Below, one piece after another: positions 23,257-32,258 of a stretch of 64,000 nt of DNA. Numbering within the stretch: the first letter of the stretch is position 1; each line of letters opens with the position of its first letter. The stretch spans positions 1-64,000 of the forward strand of contig CAJUIZ010000006.1 of NCBI GenBank assembly GCA_910586625.1, given 5' to 3'. Source of the DNA: an uncultured Christensenellaceae bacterium. Lineage in GTDB: Bacteria; Bacillota; Clostridia; Christensenellales; CAG-314. The notes beneath the pieces are model-generated. The model was not told the DNA's origin. It saw only the letters and a program-made list of their open reading frames with translations, and ran no database searches. Position numbers and translations under genes: made by a program.

Positions 23257-24936
23257 TTATTCTACGCTAAGCACGTAGTAATACAGCGGCTGACCGCCGT
23301 AATGAAGTATAAATTCGATATCGGGATGCTTTTCCTGCAGCTTTTCCACGTACGCTTCCGCTTTTTCTTCCGCCACGTCTATGCCGTAGTACAAGGTTAC
23401 TACTTCCTTGTCTTCTGTCAGCATGCTTTCTATGAGAGCAGTTGTGACCTTTTCCACATCCTTGCCGCTGTTGACAATAGTACCCTTGTCTATGCCGATA
23501 ATGTCGCCCTTTTTAATCTTCAAGTTGTCGATAACGGTATCGCGGACAGCGTAGGTAACCTGCCCCGCGTCAATGCCCACAAACGCAGTGGTCATATTTT
23601 CGAGATTTTCCGACAGCGACGCGTCAGGGCTGAAATTAAGCACTGCTGCAAGACCTTGCGGAATATCCTTGGTTTGCAATACGAAAATGTTGCGGTTCTG
23701 CACCAGCGTTCTCGATTGCTCCGCGGAAAGAATGATATTTTTGTTGTTGGGCAATATTATTATATTTTCGGCGTTGATTTTACGCGCGGCGGAGGCTATG
23801 TCTTCCGCAGACGGGTTCATAGTTTGACCGCCTTCGATAACTTGATCGACAAGCAAATCCTTGAATATTGCCGAGAAACCGTCGCCGCTGCACACTGCAA
23901 GCAAACCGATAGGCTTGCGCTCCGCTTCGTAACGGGCGCGAAGCTGACGGTTCTGCTCCATCATATTTTCGATTTTTACCTTATCCAGTTCGCCCAAGGT
24001 CAACGCCTTGGAAAGGGCTTTGCCGGGGTTGTTGGTGTGTACGTGTACTTTTATCAACGACAAATCGCCTATGCAAATGACGGAGTTGCCTATTTCGTTC
24101 AAGTACTCGCGCAGTTTGTCGATATCCGTTACGGTGGTACGCTTTTTAATGTTTATAATGAAAAATTCCGTACAGTAGCCGAAATCCAACTGTCCAAGAC
24201 TTTCGTAATCGACAATCAACTCGGAATCGTCAGGGAAAGCGGAATCGATGGACTGCGGCTTGGATGCTTCGGTAGGCTCGTAATCTTCCGCGCCGGTAAT
24301 CTCTTGGTCAAGGTATCCCATTATAAGCCCCTTGAACAGGGTTATAAGACCGAAACCGCCGCTATCTACAACGCCCGCGCGCTTTAATACTTCTAACATA
24401 TCCGGCGTTTGAGCAAGAGTAATCTCGCCCTTGTTAAGCACGGACTCCATCAATTTTTGAATACTTGTGGTACGCTTTGCCATATCTACGGCTTCTTCCG
24501 CCATAGAACGGATAACTGTAAGAATCGTGCCTTCCTTGGGTTTACTTACCGCGCGGTAGGCAAGCTCCGCGCCTTCGCGTAAGCCCTTGGCAAAGGTTCT
24601 CGCGTCGCACTCGTCCTTTTGCGCTATTACGTTAGAAAAACCTTTTAGAATCTGAGAAAGAATTACTCCCGAATTACCCCTTGCTCCGCGCAGTGCGCCC
24701 TTGGCAAGCTTATCGGAAAATTCGGACATAGACGTGCTGTTTAAGGAATTGATTTCCTTAACGGCGGACATCATGGTGAGAGACATATTTGTTCCCGTAT
24801 CGCCGTCCGGCACGGGAAAAACGTTCAACGCGTCCACCTGCGCTTTATTAACTTCCAACATTTGACCGCCCGCGATGAACATACGCTTCATCACAGACGC
24901 AGTTATATGCGTAGTGCTTGAATGTGCTGATGCCAT
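23257..24936 (-). CDS. fakA: Fatty acid kinase catalytic subunit (YloV/FakA, DAK2 domain)
   Basis: 559 residues. The N-terminal DAK2 domain has the ATP/Mg motif NVFPVPDGDTGTNMSLTM near residue 40 and ARGNSGVILSQIL. The C-terminal half resembles the DegV-like/EDD fold. With FakB (DegV-type) proteins FakA phosphorylates exogenous fatty acids to acyl-phosphate, the substrate of PlsY, which is also in this window. No FakB gene is adjacent. It sits 33 bases after yloU, the same pair and order as in Bacillus subtilis. A GAGGAAA site precedes the ATG. Confidence 0.94.
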   Translation of the reverse strand: MASAHSSTTHITASVMKRMFIAGGQMLEVNKAQVDALNVFPVPDGDTGTNMSLTMMSAVKEINSLNSTSMSEFSDKLAKGALRGARGNSGVILSQILKGFSNVIAQKDECDARTFAKGLREGAELAYRAVSKPKEGTILTVIRSMAEEAVDMAKRTTSIQKLMESVLNKGEITLAQTPDMLEVLKRAGVVDSGGFGLITLFKGLIMGYLDQEITGAEDYEPTEASKPQSIDSAFPDDSELIVDYESLGQLDFGYCTEFFIINIKKRTTVTDIDKLREYLNEIGNSVICIGDLSLIKVHVHTNNPGKALSKALTLGELDKVKIENMMEQNRQLRARYEAERKPIGLLAVCSGDGFSAIFKDLLVDQVIEGGQTMNPSAEDIASAARKINAENIIILPNNKNIILSAEQSRTLVQNRNIFVLQTKDIPQGLAAVLNFSPDASLSENLENMTTAFVGIDAGQVTYAVRDTVIDNLKIKKGDIIGIDKGTIVNSGKDVEKVTTALIESMLTEDKEVVTLYYGIDVAEEKAEAYVEKLQEKHPDIEFILHYGGQPLYYYVLSVE

Positions 24937-24969
24937 ATTTATATTTCCTCGTAATTATCCATTGTAAAA

Positions 24970-25320
24970 TTACAGCTTGACGCCTACTACGTGAACGTCG
25001 ATAGAATCGACAATCATTCCCGTAAAGTGTTCCAAGCCGTATTTAACCGTCTTTTTCAAGCTGGACGACACCGCGGAAACAGGCAAACCGTATTTAATTT
25101 TTACAAATAAATCGACGAAGATTCTGTCGCCTTTGGTTGCAATTCGCACTCCGCGACTTTTGCCGTTACGCTTAAAAAGATCGGAAAAAGAGTCGGAGAA
25201 ATTGAACGGCACAACTTCCACAACGCCGTAGCATTCCGTTGCCAAATGTCCCGCAAGAGAAGCTATAACGTCGTCGGATACGGTTATCGCTCCGTACGAA
25301 TTTTTAGTACGCAACGCCAT
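24970..25320 (-). CDS. yloU: Asp23/Gls24-family envelope protein YloU
   Basis: 116 residues. The GAITVSDDVIASLAGHLATECYGVVEV start is typical of the Asp23/Gls24 family, as is the VDLFVKIKYGLPVSAV core. Function is not settled; relatives act in envelope stress and are genetically linked to FakA. It is the first gene of the yloU-yloV operon and divergent from rpmB, as in Bacillus. An AGGGGGT site lies 7 bases before the ATG. Confidence 0.92.
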   Translation of the reverse strand: MALRTKNSYGAITVSDDVIASLAGHLATECYGVVEVVPFNFSDSFSDLFKRNGKSRGVRIATKGDRIFVDLFVKIKYGLPVSAVSSSLKKTVKYGLEHFTGMIVDSIDVHVVGVKL

Positions 25321-25351
25321 TACAATTACCCCCTATACATAATTATATATA

Positions 25352-25380
25352 ATTTTAGCAAAAAATACTTTTTTTAACAA
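25352..25380 (-). promoter_or_regulatory. Promoter of yloU-yloV
   Basis: TTGTTA (25375-25380), 17 bases, TAAAAT (25352-25357) on the minus strand. Confidence 0.7.
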
Positions 25381-25459
25381 GTAATTTTGCTATAAAATAG
25401 CAACAAATACGCGGAAAAAGCAAAAAAAACTCAATATTAAAAATTTTAACGCTATTCGC

Positions 25460-25488
25460 TTGCCAAAAACGACGAAAAATGCTATCAT
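25460..25488 (+). promoter_or_regulatory. Promoter of rpmB
   Basis: TTGCCA (25460-25465), 17 bases, TATCAT (25483-25488). It lies about 50 bases before the start codon. Confidence 0.7.
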
Positions 25489-25539
25489 AATTTAGCATTC
25501 AATCAAGCAAAATTATTTTACTTACACGGAGGTGTAACG

Positions 25540-25725
25540 ATGTCTAAGGTATGCGCTATATGCGGAAAAGGCAAAATGTCAGGCAACAAGGTATCTCACT
25601 CCAACAGAAAGACGCCCAAAACCTACAGCGCCAATTTGCAAAAAGTTAAGGTAGAAATCGACGGAAAAGAATCTACCGAGTACGTTTGCACACGTTGTAT
25701 CAGAACGGCAAACAAAGAAAACTAA
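25540..25725 (+). CDS. rpmB: 50S ribosomal protein L28
   Basis: 61 residues, standard size. The N-terminus SKVCAICGKGKMSGNKVSHS and the KTYSANLQKV stretch are diagnostic. Paired cysteines (CAIC and CTRC) suggest the zinc-binding C+ form. A GGAGGTG site lies just before the ATG. Monocistronic, with its own promoter and terminator. Confidence 0.98.
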   Translation: MSKVCAICGKGKMSGNKVSHSNRKTPKTYSANLQKVKVEIDGKESTEYVCTRCIRTANKEN

Positions 25726-25737
25726 TTGTTTACAATT

Positions 25738-25770
25738 CAGCCCCGACGGTTAAGCGTCGGGGCTGTTTTT
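25738..25770 (+). terminator. Terminator of rpmB
   Basis: CAGCCCCGACG (25738-25748) pairs with CGTCGGGGCTG (25755-25765), followed by TTTTT. Confidence 0.95.
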
Positions 25771-25774
25771 GTTA

Positions 25775-25803
25775 TTGCAATTGTGACGAAAATATGATAA
25801 ACT
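25775..25803 (+). promoter_or_regulatory. Promoter of the PAP2 gene
   Basis: TTGCAA (25775-25780), 17 bases, TAAACT (25798-25803), placed directly after the rpmB terminator. Confidence 0.55.
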
Positions 25804-25832
25804 GTTAACAGACTAAAACAAAGGGGAATAAT

Positions 25833-27074
25833 ATGCTGCAGCTTATATGCGCCGAGATAGGACATACTTGGTCGCTTCCGTTCGAGAATCCGTTTATTAT
25901 ATGGTTTCAGAGCTTAGGCGGAACTAACGGTTACTTCCATTACTTTTTGTACTATTTGTTCAACTTTATATCCATGTTCGGCGAAGAAATGATACTGGTA
26001 GGCGTGGTAGGTTTACTGTACTGGGGACTGGACAAAAAAGGCGGCGAACGCGTGGGATTTATGATGATTTCCACCACGCTTGTTAATCCGCTTATAAAAA
26101 ATATCGTCTGCCGTACGCGTCCGTTCGACAGCGATGCGGGCATACAAAACTTCCGCGACGTTTCGGGATACTCTTTCCCGTCCGGTCACTCTTCGGGGTC
26201 GGCTTCGACATTTGCAGGAACCGCCGTCGAGTATAAACGTAAAAAATGGAAATGGCTTATTGCGATATCGGTCGTTATTCCCGTATTGGTGGCGTTATCC
26301 CGCACATACCTTGGCGCGCATTACCCCACCGACGTGGTATGCGGACTGTTGCTGGGCGTTGCAATGGTATTTCTCATTCAGTTGCTGTACAAGGTTGTGC
26401 CTAACAAATACTTTATTTACGGCGGAACGGCGTTACTTGGAATTGCAGGATTTTTCTACTGCACCACAGACGACTTTTTTACTGCGTACGGCTTGCTTAT
26501 AGGCTTTATTTGCGGAATTATATTCGAAGAAAAAGTCACTAAATTCGATAACACAAAGGTTTGGTGGCGCGTGCTGCTGCGCGTAGCTATAGGCGGAGCG
26601 CTGTTCCTTGGACTGAACGAAGGACTGAAAGCAATAGTTAAGCTGTGCTACCCCGCATACAAGGAAAACTTTTGGTTCGAAAGCATTTTCCGCGTATTAA
26701 GATACGGCGCGGTAACATTCTTGATGATAGGCGTTTATCCTATGCTGTTTAAGCAAACGGAAAAGCTGTGGAAAAAGTTGGGCTGGGTGAAAGACGAAAA
26801 CGTAGAAGCCGCGGACGTGACGGACGAAATTACCGCAACCAATCAGCCGATTGCGCCAAAGAAAAACACACTGGGAATAATTGGCTTTGCCCTGTCATTC
26901 GTAGCAGGTTTTGTCGGAATAGTGCTTTCCGCAATAGCCGTAAAGCGTGCGATAAAGGACGGATACGACGGCAAAAAGCTATCCGTTGCGGGCGTGGCAA
27001 TAAGCGTAGGCTGGATTGTACTGTTTGCAATATGCATGATAGCGCTTGTAGCTTTTATGCAGCACAAGCCGTAA
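25833..27074 (+). CDS. PAP2-family membrane phosphatase with C-terminal DUF4190-like domain
   Basis: 413 residues. The PAP2 active-site motifs are all present: KNIVCRTRPF (KxxxxxxRP), PSGHSSG and SRTYLGAHYPTDV. Substrates of such enzymes are lipid phosphates such as undecaprenyl or phosphatidyl-glycerol phosphate. Several further helices follow. After a short acidic cytoplasmic linker, the last 70 residues (NTLGIIGFALSFVAGFVGIV and so on) look like a two-helix DUF4190 domain, an uncommon fusion. An AAGGGG site is 6 bases before the ATG. Its own promoter and terminator make it a single-gene unit. Confidence 0.9.
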   Translation: MLQLICAEIGHTWSLPFENPFIIWFQSLGGTNGYFHYFLYYLFNFISMFGEEMILVGVVGLLYWGLDKKGGERVGFMMISTTLVNPLIKNIVCRTRPFDSDAGIQNFRDVSGYSFPSGHSSGSASTFAGTAVEYKRKKWKWLIAISVVIPVLVALSRTYLGAHYPTDVVCGLLLGVAMVFLIQLLYKVVPNKYFIYGGTALLGIAGFFYCTTDDFFTAYGLLIGFICGIIFEEKVTKFDNTKVWWRVLLRVAIGGALFLGLNEGLKAIVKLCYPAYKENFWFESIFRVLRYGAVTFLMIGVYPMLFKQTEKLWKKLGWVKDENVEAADVTDEITATNQPIAPKKNTLGIIGFALSFVAGFVGIVLSAIAVKRAIKDGYDGKKLSVAGVAISVGWIVLFAICMIALVAFMQHKP

Positions 27075-27087
27075 AATAATAAAGCAG

Positions 27088-27124
27088 AACGCCTTAAAGA
27101 CTGTCGTCTTTAAGGCGTTTTTAT
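27088..27124 (+). terminator. Terminator of the PAP2 gene
   Basis: AACGCCTTAAAGAC (27088-27101) pairs with GTCTTTAAGGCGTT (27106-27119), then TTTTT. It also lies beyond the convergent spoVM. Confidence 0.92.
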
Positions 27125-27164
27125 ATGCGTTCGATAAACCACTCGCGGATGACGCGGCGACGGG

Positions 27165-27257
27165 TTACTTTCTGCCTATTATCAGCTTACCCAAAATAAG
27201 TTTGAGAAAACCGCCCAAAACGGAAGGCAGCTTGATACAGTAAATCTTATTCTTCAT
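27165..27257 (-). CDS. spoVM: Stage V sporulation protein M (SpoVM), 30 residues
   Basis: A 30-codon gene on the minus strand. The peptide is amphipathic and carries IKLPSVLGGFLKLILG, closely parallel to IKLPKFLGG in Bacillus SpoVM (26 residues). The conserved proline is at position 11 here. SpoVM binds the convex forespore membrane and recruits SpoIVA, which is at 3.4 kb. A GGAG site lies 8 bases before the ATG. Position also fits: spoVM follows rpe (with thiN between) in Bacillus. It has a slightly longer, basic C-terminus (GRK). Confidence 0.9.
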   Translation of the reverse strand: MKNKIYCIKLPSVLGGFLKLILGKLIIGRK

Positions 27258-27308
27258 ATACCGCTCCATTGTTTTTTGTAACAATATATGCAAGAATTTT
27301 ACAAAAAG

Positions 27309-27950
27309 TTACGCTTTTCGCAATTCCGCTATGGCTTCTTTGCGGTTATCGGCAAAAACCACCGCGTTGCCTGCGACTATTATGTCTACTCCGGCTTCTA
27401 TCACGAGTTTTGCCGTATCCTTATTGATTCCGCCGTCCACTTCTATCAAAACGTCGGGAAACAGCTCTCTTGCGCGACGAATCTTTTCGACGCTGCTATC
27501 GATAAATTTCTGTCCGCCGAAGCCCGGCTCGACCGACATAATCAAAACCATATCGAACAAACCCTTATAGGGCAGTAAACTGTCTATGGGTGTGTTCGGC
27601 TTAACGGATATTCCGACTTTTTTACCGCATTTTTTTATCAGCGAAATTGTTTCTTCAACTTTGTCGGTGGCTTCCAAATGAAAAGTTATGATATTGGCTC
27701 CCGCTTCGGCGAACTGCGTAACGTACAATTCGGGATTGTTTATCATAAGATGAACGTCCAGCGGAATAACTACGCACTTGCGAATGCTTTTCAATACGGG
27801 TATGCCGAATGTAATATTGGGAACGAACAAACCGTCCATTACGTCGCAATGAATCCAATCGGCGCCGCTTTTTTCCAGCGACTTGCATTCCTGCTCCAAC
27901 CGCGCGAAATCTGCCGAGAGTATCGATGGGCTAACGAATACTTTTCTCAT
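27309..27950 (-). CDS. rpe: Ribulose-phosphate 3-epimerase
   Basis: Interconverts ribulose-5-P and xylulose-5-P, supplying transketolase. It has 213 residues and a TIM barrel. Motifs: SPSILSADFARLE, HCDVMDGLFVPNITFG with metal and catalytic residues, DVHLMI, MSVEPGFGGQKF, EVDGGIN. A GGAG site is 8 bases before the ATG. It is the last enzyme gene of the long conserved block and is followed by spoVM 51 bases on. Confidence 0.97.
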   Translation of the reverse strand: MRKVFVSPSILSADFARLEQECKSLEKSGADWIHCDVMDGLFVPNITFGIPVLKSIRKCVVIPLDVHLMINNPELYVTQFAEAGANIITFHLEATDKVEETISLIKKCGKKVGISVKPNTPIDSLLPYKGLFDMVLIMSVEPGFGGQKFIDSSVEKIRRARELFPDVLIEVDGGINKDTAKLVIEAGVDIIVAGNAVVFADNRKEAIAELRKA

Positions 27951-28057
27951 TGTGTTTTCTCCACTACTTCTTTATTTTCGGAAAATTCCGAAACGCCCGT
28001 TTTCGCCCACAAGTCGGCAAATGGAAAACGAGAAAAATTATTTTGCCTACTGCGAAA

Positions 28058-28087
28058 ATAATATCACACTTTAACGCGTAAAGTCAA
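28058..28087 (-). promoter_or_regulatory. Promoter of rpe-spoVM
   Basis: TTGACT (28082-28087), 18 bases, TATTAT (28058-28063) on the minus strand, in the 190-base gap after rsgA. It can drive rpe and spoVM apart from the upstream operon. Confidence 0.65.
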
Positions 28088-28141
28088 GTGTTTTGGGTTG
28101 AGCACAGTCGATTGTATCGGTCAAACAGTAAGTAAGCTTGC

Positions 28142-29014
28142 CTAATATCTGTTTTTTTCAAATTCCGCCAGTTCTGCGTACTCCTGCAAATATCTGTCGT
28201 ATCTGTCCTTATTGAGCGTCCCCGCCGCAGCGGCGCGCTTTACCGCGCAATCGGGTTCGGCGGTATGCGTACAGGAAGTATACCTGCATCCAACGGACAA
28301 CCGCACGAAATCGTCCAAATACAAACGCAATTCGTCCGAGCGTATACCGTGAAGCTCGCACAGCGAAAACCCGCACGTATCCGCAATAAAACCGCCGTCG
28401 ATTTTCAGCAGTACGGCGTGGCGCGTAGTATGCCTGCCGCGACCCGTTTTTGCCGAGAGACCGCCCACCAAACCGACCGTTTCCGAAAGCAACGCGTTTA
28501 CAAGCGAAGTCTTGCCCACTGCCGACTGACCCGCGAAGCACGCCGTTTTACCTTGCAGATATTTACGGATTTGCCCGACGGAACCGCCGTCCATTGCCGA
28601 CGTGGAGATTATGTCGGCTATATCGCCGTAATTGCTGCGAACTTCGTCAAAAACAGTATTGGACAAATCCGACTTATTTACTACTATTACGGGCTCAATA
28701 CCTTCCTGAAAACAATTGATAAGCACTTTATCCGTAAGATACAGATCCGCCTGCGGCTCCGCCGCTACGACTATAAAGCAAACGTCAACGTTAGCTACTT
28801 CCGGACGGGAAAGCCTGTTCTTGCGCGGAAGAACCTGCGAAATTACGCCTTTACCGTTTTTTAACGGCAAAAAAAGTACTTTGTCGCCGATTATTACGTC
28901 GTTGGAATTAAAGCGGAATTTTTTTGGCGAATAGCAAACGCATTTTTCGTCTTCGCCGTAGGAAACGGTAAATACCCCGCCTACCGATTTAATTACAGTG
29001 CCCTGTTTATCCAT
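28142..29014 (-). CDS. rsgA: Ribosome small-subunit-dependent GTPase RsgA
   Basis: A circularly permuted GTPase that checks 30S assembly. It has 290 residues: an N-terminal OB-fold, then NKSD (G4) before the P-loop GQSAVGKTSLVNALL and DTCGF, and a C-terminal zinc finger with CRYTSCTHTAEPDC. The start codon overlaps the end of rlmN by 8 bases. In Bacillus this gene (cpgA) follows prkC, and prpC-prkC are absent here. Confidence 0.96.
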   Translation of the reverse strand: MDKQGTVIKSVGGVFTVSYGEDEKCVCYSPKKFRFNSNDVIIGDKVLFLPLKNGKGVISQVLPRKNRLSRPEVANVDVCFIVVAAEPQADLYLTDKVLINCFQEGIEPVIVVNKSDLSNTVFDEVRSNYGDIADIISTSAMDGGSVGQIRKYLQGKTACFAGQSAVGKTSLVNALLSETVGLVGGLSAKTGRGRHTTRHAVLLKIDGGFIADTCGFSLCELHGIRSDELRLYLDDFVRLSVGCRYTSCTHTAEPDCAVKRAAAAGTLNKDRYDRYLQEYAELAEFEKNRY

Positions 29015-30047
29015 TTTGCTCCAAATAGCGGCGACGCAATTGTCCGCACGCGCCTTCGATATCCTGCCCCATCGTTCTCCTTCGAGTTGCGGAAACGCCG
29101 AGCGCGGATAAATAATTCAGAAACTTTTTTACGTTTGCTTCTCTCGTTCCTTTGAGTCCCGTTTCCTTAACCGGATTAAGCGCGATTACGTTGACGTGAA
29201 CGGTTATTCCCGAAAGCAGCGACGCCAATTTCAATGCGTGAGAATGACTGTCGTTTACGCCGTCGATAAGCGTATATTCTACTATCACGCGCCTTGAAGT
29301 TTTATTAAAATAATACCTTAACGCTCCGACGGCTTCTTCTACCGAATAAGCGTTGGTTACGGGCATAATACTTTTGCGTTGCTCGTTATCCGCGTTGTGC
29401 AAGCTGAGCGTAAGATTAAGCGAGCACCCCATATCGGCAAGCTGCCGCATTCGCGGAACTATCCCGCAGGTAGACAATGAAATATTTCGTTCGGACACGT
29501 TAAGCCCGTCCTTGCTTGTAACAAGCTGCAAAAACTTTACTACGTTTTCGAAATTATCCAAGGGTTCGCCGCTTCCCATAAGCACGATATTCGTGACGTA
29601 CCGTTCTCTGTCGTTTGACAGCGCGTTAACGGACGTTACCTGCGACAGTATTTCGCCGGCGGACAGGTTGCGGACAAGTCCGCCTAACGTGCTTGCGCAA
29701 AATTTACAGCCCATGCGGCAGCCCACTTGACTGGACACGCACAGCGTGTTGCCGTATTTGTACTTCATCAATACGCCTTCTACTACGTTGCCGTCAAATA
29801 GCTCGAACAGGAACTTTTGCGTGCCGTCCTGCTCGGACGTAAGGGTTTGTACTATTCTGCTTGCAACGGCTACGCAGTCGGTTTTGAGTTGTTCGCGCAA
29901 CGTCTTGGATAGGTTGGTCATTCCGTCGAAATCGACGGAACGGTTGAGCCATTGAAAAATCTGCCGCGCGACAAAGGGCTTAACGCCGTAGTTTGACGTT
30001 AAAAATTCAGTAAGTTCGGTTAAGTTGTAATCTTGAAGTATTACCAT
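29007..30047 (-). CDS. rlmN: Dual-specificity 23S rRNA/tRNA adenine C2-methyltransferase RlmN
   Basis: A radical SAM enzyme that methylates A2503 of 23S rRNA and A37 of some tRNAs. It has 346 residues. The cluster motif CRMGCKFCAS is near residue 115, the SAM region is MGSGEPLDN, and the paired catalytic cysteine is in the C-terminal GACGQL motif. It starts behind GGAG, 3 bases after rsmB. Confidence 0.97.
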   Translation of the reverse strand: MVILQDYNLTELTEFLTSNYGVKPFVARQIFQWLNRSVDFDGMTNLSKTLREQLKTDCVAVASRIVQTLTSEQDGTQKFLFELFDGNVVEGVLMKYKYGNTLCVSSQVGCRMGCKFCASTLGGLVRNLSAGEILSQVTSVNALSNDRERYVTNIVLMGSGEPLDNFENVVKFLQLVTSKDGLNVSERNISLSTCGIVPRMRQLADMGCSLNLTLSLHNADNEQRKSIMPVTNAYSVEEAVGALRYYFNKTSRRVIVEYTLIDGVNDSHSHALKLASLLSGITVHVNVIALNPVKETGLKGTREANVKKFLNYLSALGVSATRRRTMGQDIEGACGQLRRRYLEQNG

Positions 30048-30050
30048 AGA

Positions 30051-31325
30051 CTACTCCGCCCTTTTAAGTACCGCAACGAAAAAGCCTTGAACGCCGTCCT
30101 TGTGCGGTAAAAACTGGTAAAAATTCGCGCCGTCGGCATCGGGAAATTCCGCAAGGCGGATAGTTCCGTAACAAAAATCGTCGTGTTCCTTCAAAAATTT
30201 GCGGACATTTTGTCCGTTTTCGTTGTCGAACACCGTACAGGTCGAATAGACCAAATAACCGCCCCGTTTTACGTAACGAGAGCAATTTGTAAGAATTGCA
30301 TATTGCAGCTTCATCAGCTCGCTTATATCCTTGTTCTCGCGAAACAGCTTGATATCGGGACGGTTATCTAAAACGCCGAAACCGCTGCACGGAACGTCGC
30401 ACAAGACAACGTCGAAAGCGCTGTCGAGCTTTTCGTCGTATACCGTCATATCTTTGCAGACGACGAACAAGTTTACACCCATACGTTCGGCGTACTTGTT
30501 GATAAGCTCTGTCCTGTGCCGGTGAACGTCGCAAGCGGTAACTTCCGCTTCAGGGCAAAGCTGTTTGACGTACACCGCCTTACCGCCCGGCGCGGAACAG
30601 CAGTCCAAAAAACGTCCCGTGCCGCCCAGCTTTTGCGCGCAAATACGCGCGACAGCCATAGACGACAAGCTCTGTGCAGTATACTCTCCGCTTTGCTTCA
30701 ACGCGCCGCCGCAAACCGTAAACGCGTCGTTGAAGGGCGTAATTTGCGCCTTACAACCCAATTGCTTTTCCACGGCATCTACGTCCGCTTCGTTTACAAA
30801 ACGCACGGTCTGCCCGTGCTCGAAGCGGAAACGCACAATCTGTTCCGCGGTCTGAGCGCCGTAATCCTTTACAAGCTTTTTAAGTGCCCACAACGGATAA
30901 GAACATCTTACGGACAAATTTTCCAAGGGATCGACGGGAAAGTCGTCGAAGCTTTTGACGTTTTGAGCGATTTTTTTGAGAGTTGCATTGACGAAGCCGA
31001 CAACGTATCTGTCGCCCGAAAGCTTGGACAGTTCCGCGGTATCGTTTACTACCGCGTAAAAAGGAATGGACAACTCCGTCAAACAGTATACGCCTATTTT
31101 GAGAAAAATAAGAGCGTCGCCTTTGGGCATTTTGTTGACGTAATGCGAAATTATATACTCCAGCTTGATATCGTTATCCAACACGCCGTAGACGATCTTC
31201 GTAATCAGTGCTTTGTCTTGACTTTTACAAAAATTAAGCGTTTTATTAAGTGTAATGGAAGAAAAAGCTCCTTTGCCGTACACTTCCGAAAGGGTTTGGT
31301 AGCTTTTCAAAAAGGCGTTATTCAT
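30051..31325 (-). CDS. rsmB: 16S rRNA cytosine-C5 methyltransferase RsmB
   Basis: Methylates C967 of 16S rRNA. It has 424 residues with an N-terminal NusB-like domain (about residues 1-140) and a C-terminal SAM domain. Motifs: FLDCCSAPGGKAVYVKQL (motif I), CDVPCSGFGVLDNRPD with the catalytic cysteine, and YSTCTVFDNENGQNV with the second cysteine. Its start overlaps the end of fmt by 8 bases, which points to coupled translation. Confidence 0.96.
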   Translation of the reverse strand: MNNAFLKSYQTLSEVYGKGAFSSITLNKTLNFCKSQDKALITKIVYGVLDNDIKLEYIISHYVNKMPKGDALIFLKIGVYCLTELSIPFYAVVNDTAELSKLSGDRYVVGFVNATLKKIAQNVKSFDDFPVDPLENLSVRCSYPLWALKKLVKDYGAQTAEQIVRFRFEHGQTVRFVNEADVDAVEKQLGCKAQITPFNDAFTVCGGALKQSGEYTAQSLSSMAVARICAQKLGGTGRFLDCCSAPGGKAVYVKQLCPEAEVTACDVHRHRTELINKYAERMGVNLFVVCKDMTVYDEKLDSAFDVVLCDVPCSGFGVLDNRPDIKLFRENKDISELMKLQYAILTNCSRYVKRGGYLVYSTCTVFDNENGQNVRKFLKEHDDFCYGTIRLAEFPDADGANFYQFLPHKDGVQGFFVAVLKRAE

Positions 31326-32247
31326 TGCCTAATACCGTACCTATGCGTACGTCCTTGCCGCACAAAAAACTTTGAACGTCCAAACGTTTGGCGTTTTCCG
31401 CTTGCAGTTCGGTAACGTACACGGCGTTGCCGTCGCCGCAGTTTACTGCGAACGCTTTTTTACTGCGCATAACCACCTGACCTGCCGCGCCTTCGTAACG
31501 TGTTTCGCAAGGGCGCAAAGCGAAAATTTTCAAACGCGCCCCCTGCCATGTAGTCCATGCGGCAGGCGAAGGATTCAACGCGCGTACAAGATTTATTACA
31601 TCGCGTGCAGGCTTGTTCCAGTCGATTTTTTCCATATCCGCAGTTATTTTCGCGGAAAACGTCGCTTTGGATTCGTCCTGCGGAGTGTAGACGGCTTTTC
31701 CGTTTTCTATCAGTTCCAACGCTTCGACAACCGCTTCCGAGCCGAGAACGGCAAGCCGAGCAAAAAGTTCTCCGTTGGTTTCGTACGGCAAAACGTCCAA
31801 AGCCTTTTGCAAAATTATATCGCCCGCATCCACCTTTCTGACAGTATTGAGTATTGTTATTCCGGTGCGTTCGTAGCCCAAAAGCACGGCGTATTGGATA
31901 GGTCCCGCGCCGCGCAGTTCGGGAAGCAGAGAGCCGTGTATGTTAATTATTCCGTGCGGGGCTATATCTATCACTTCCTGCGACAAAATCTGCCCGTAAG
32001 CCGCCGTTACCATAATGTCGGGAGACAGACTTTTGAGTATTTCAACGCCGTCGCGGGAAACTTTTTCGAATTGATACAGCGGCAGATTGTGCGCCAAAGC
32101 GAACTTTTTTACTGCGCAGTATTCCGTCTTGCCGCGCGCGCCCGTCTTGTCCGGCTGACATACGCAAGCCACAAGCTCGTGACGTTTAGATATTGCTTCC
32201 AAAGCAGGAACGCCGAAGTCAGGGGTTCCCATAAACACTATTTTCAT
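31318..32247 (-). CDS. fmt: Methionyl-tRNA formyltransferase
   Basis: Formylates initiator Met-tRNA using 10-formyl-THF, the product of Fhs. It has 309 residues. Motifs: MGTPDFGVPALEAI at the N-terminus and the catalytic IINIHGSLLPELRGAGPIQ. It begins 11 bases after def, its functional partner, as in most bacteria. Confidence 0.97.
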   Translation of the reverse strand: MKIVFMGTPDFGVPALEAISKRHELVACVCQPDKTGARGKTEYCAVKKFALAHNLPLYQFEKVSRDGVEILKSLSPDIMVTAAYGQILSQEVIDIAPHGIINIHGSLLPELRGAGPIQYAVLLGYERTGITILNTVRKVDAGDIILQKALDVLPYETNGELFARLAVLGSEAVVEALELIENGKAVYTPQDESKATFSAKITADMEKIDWNKPARDVINLVRALNPSPAAWTTWQGARLKIFALRPCETRYEGAAGQVVMRSKKAFAVNCGDGNAVYVTELQAENAKRLDVQSFLCGKDVRIGTVLGNE

Positions 32248-32258
32248 TATTTACCGCC

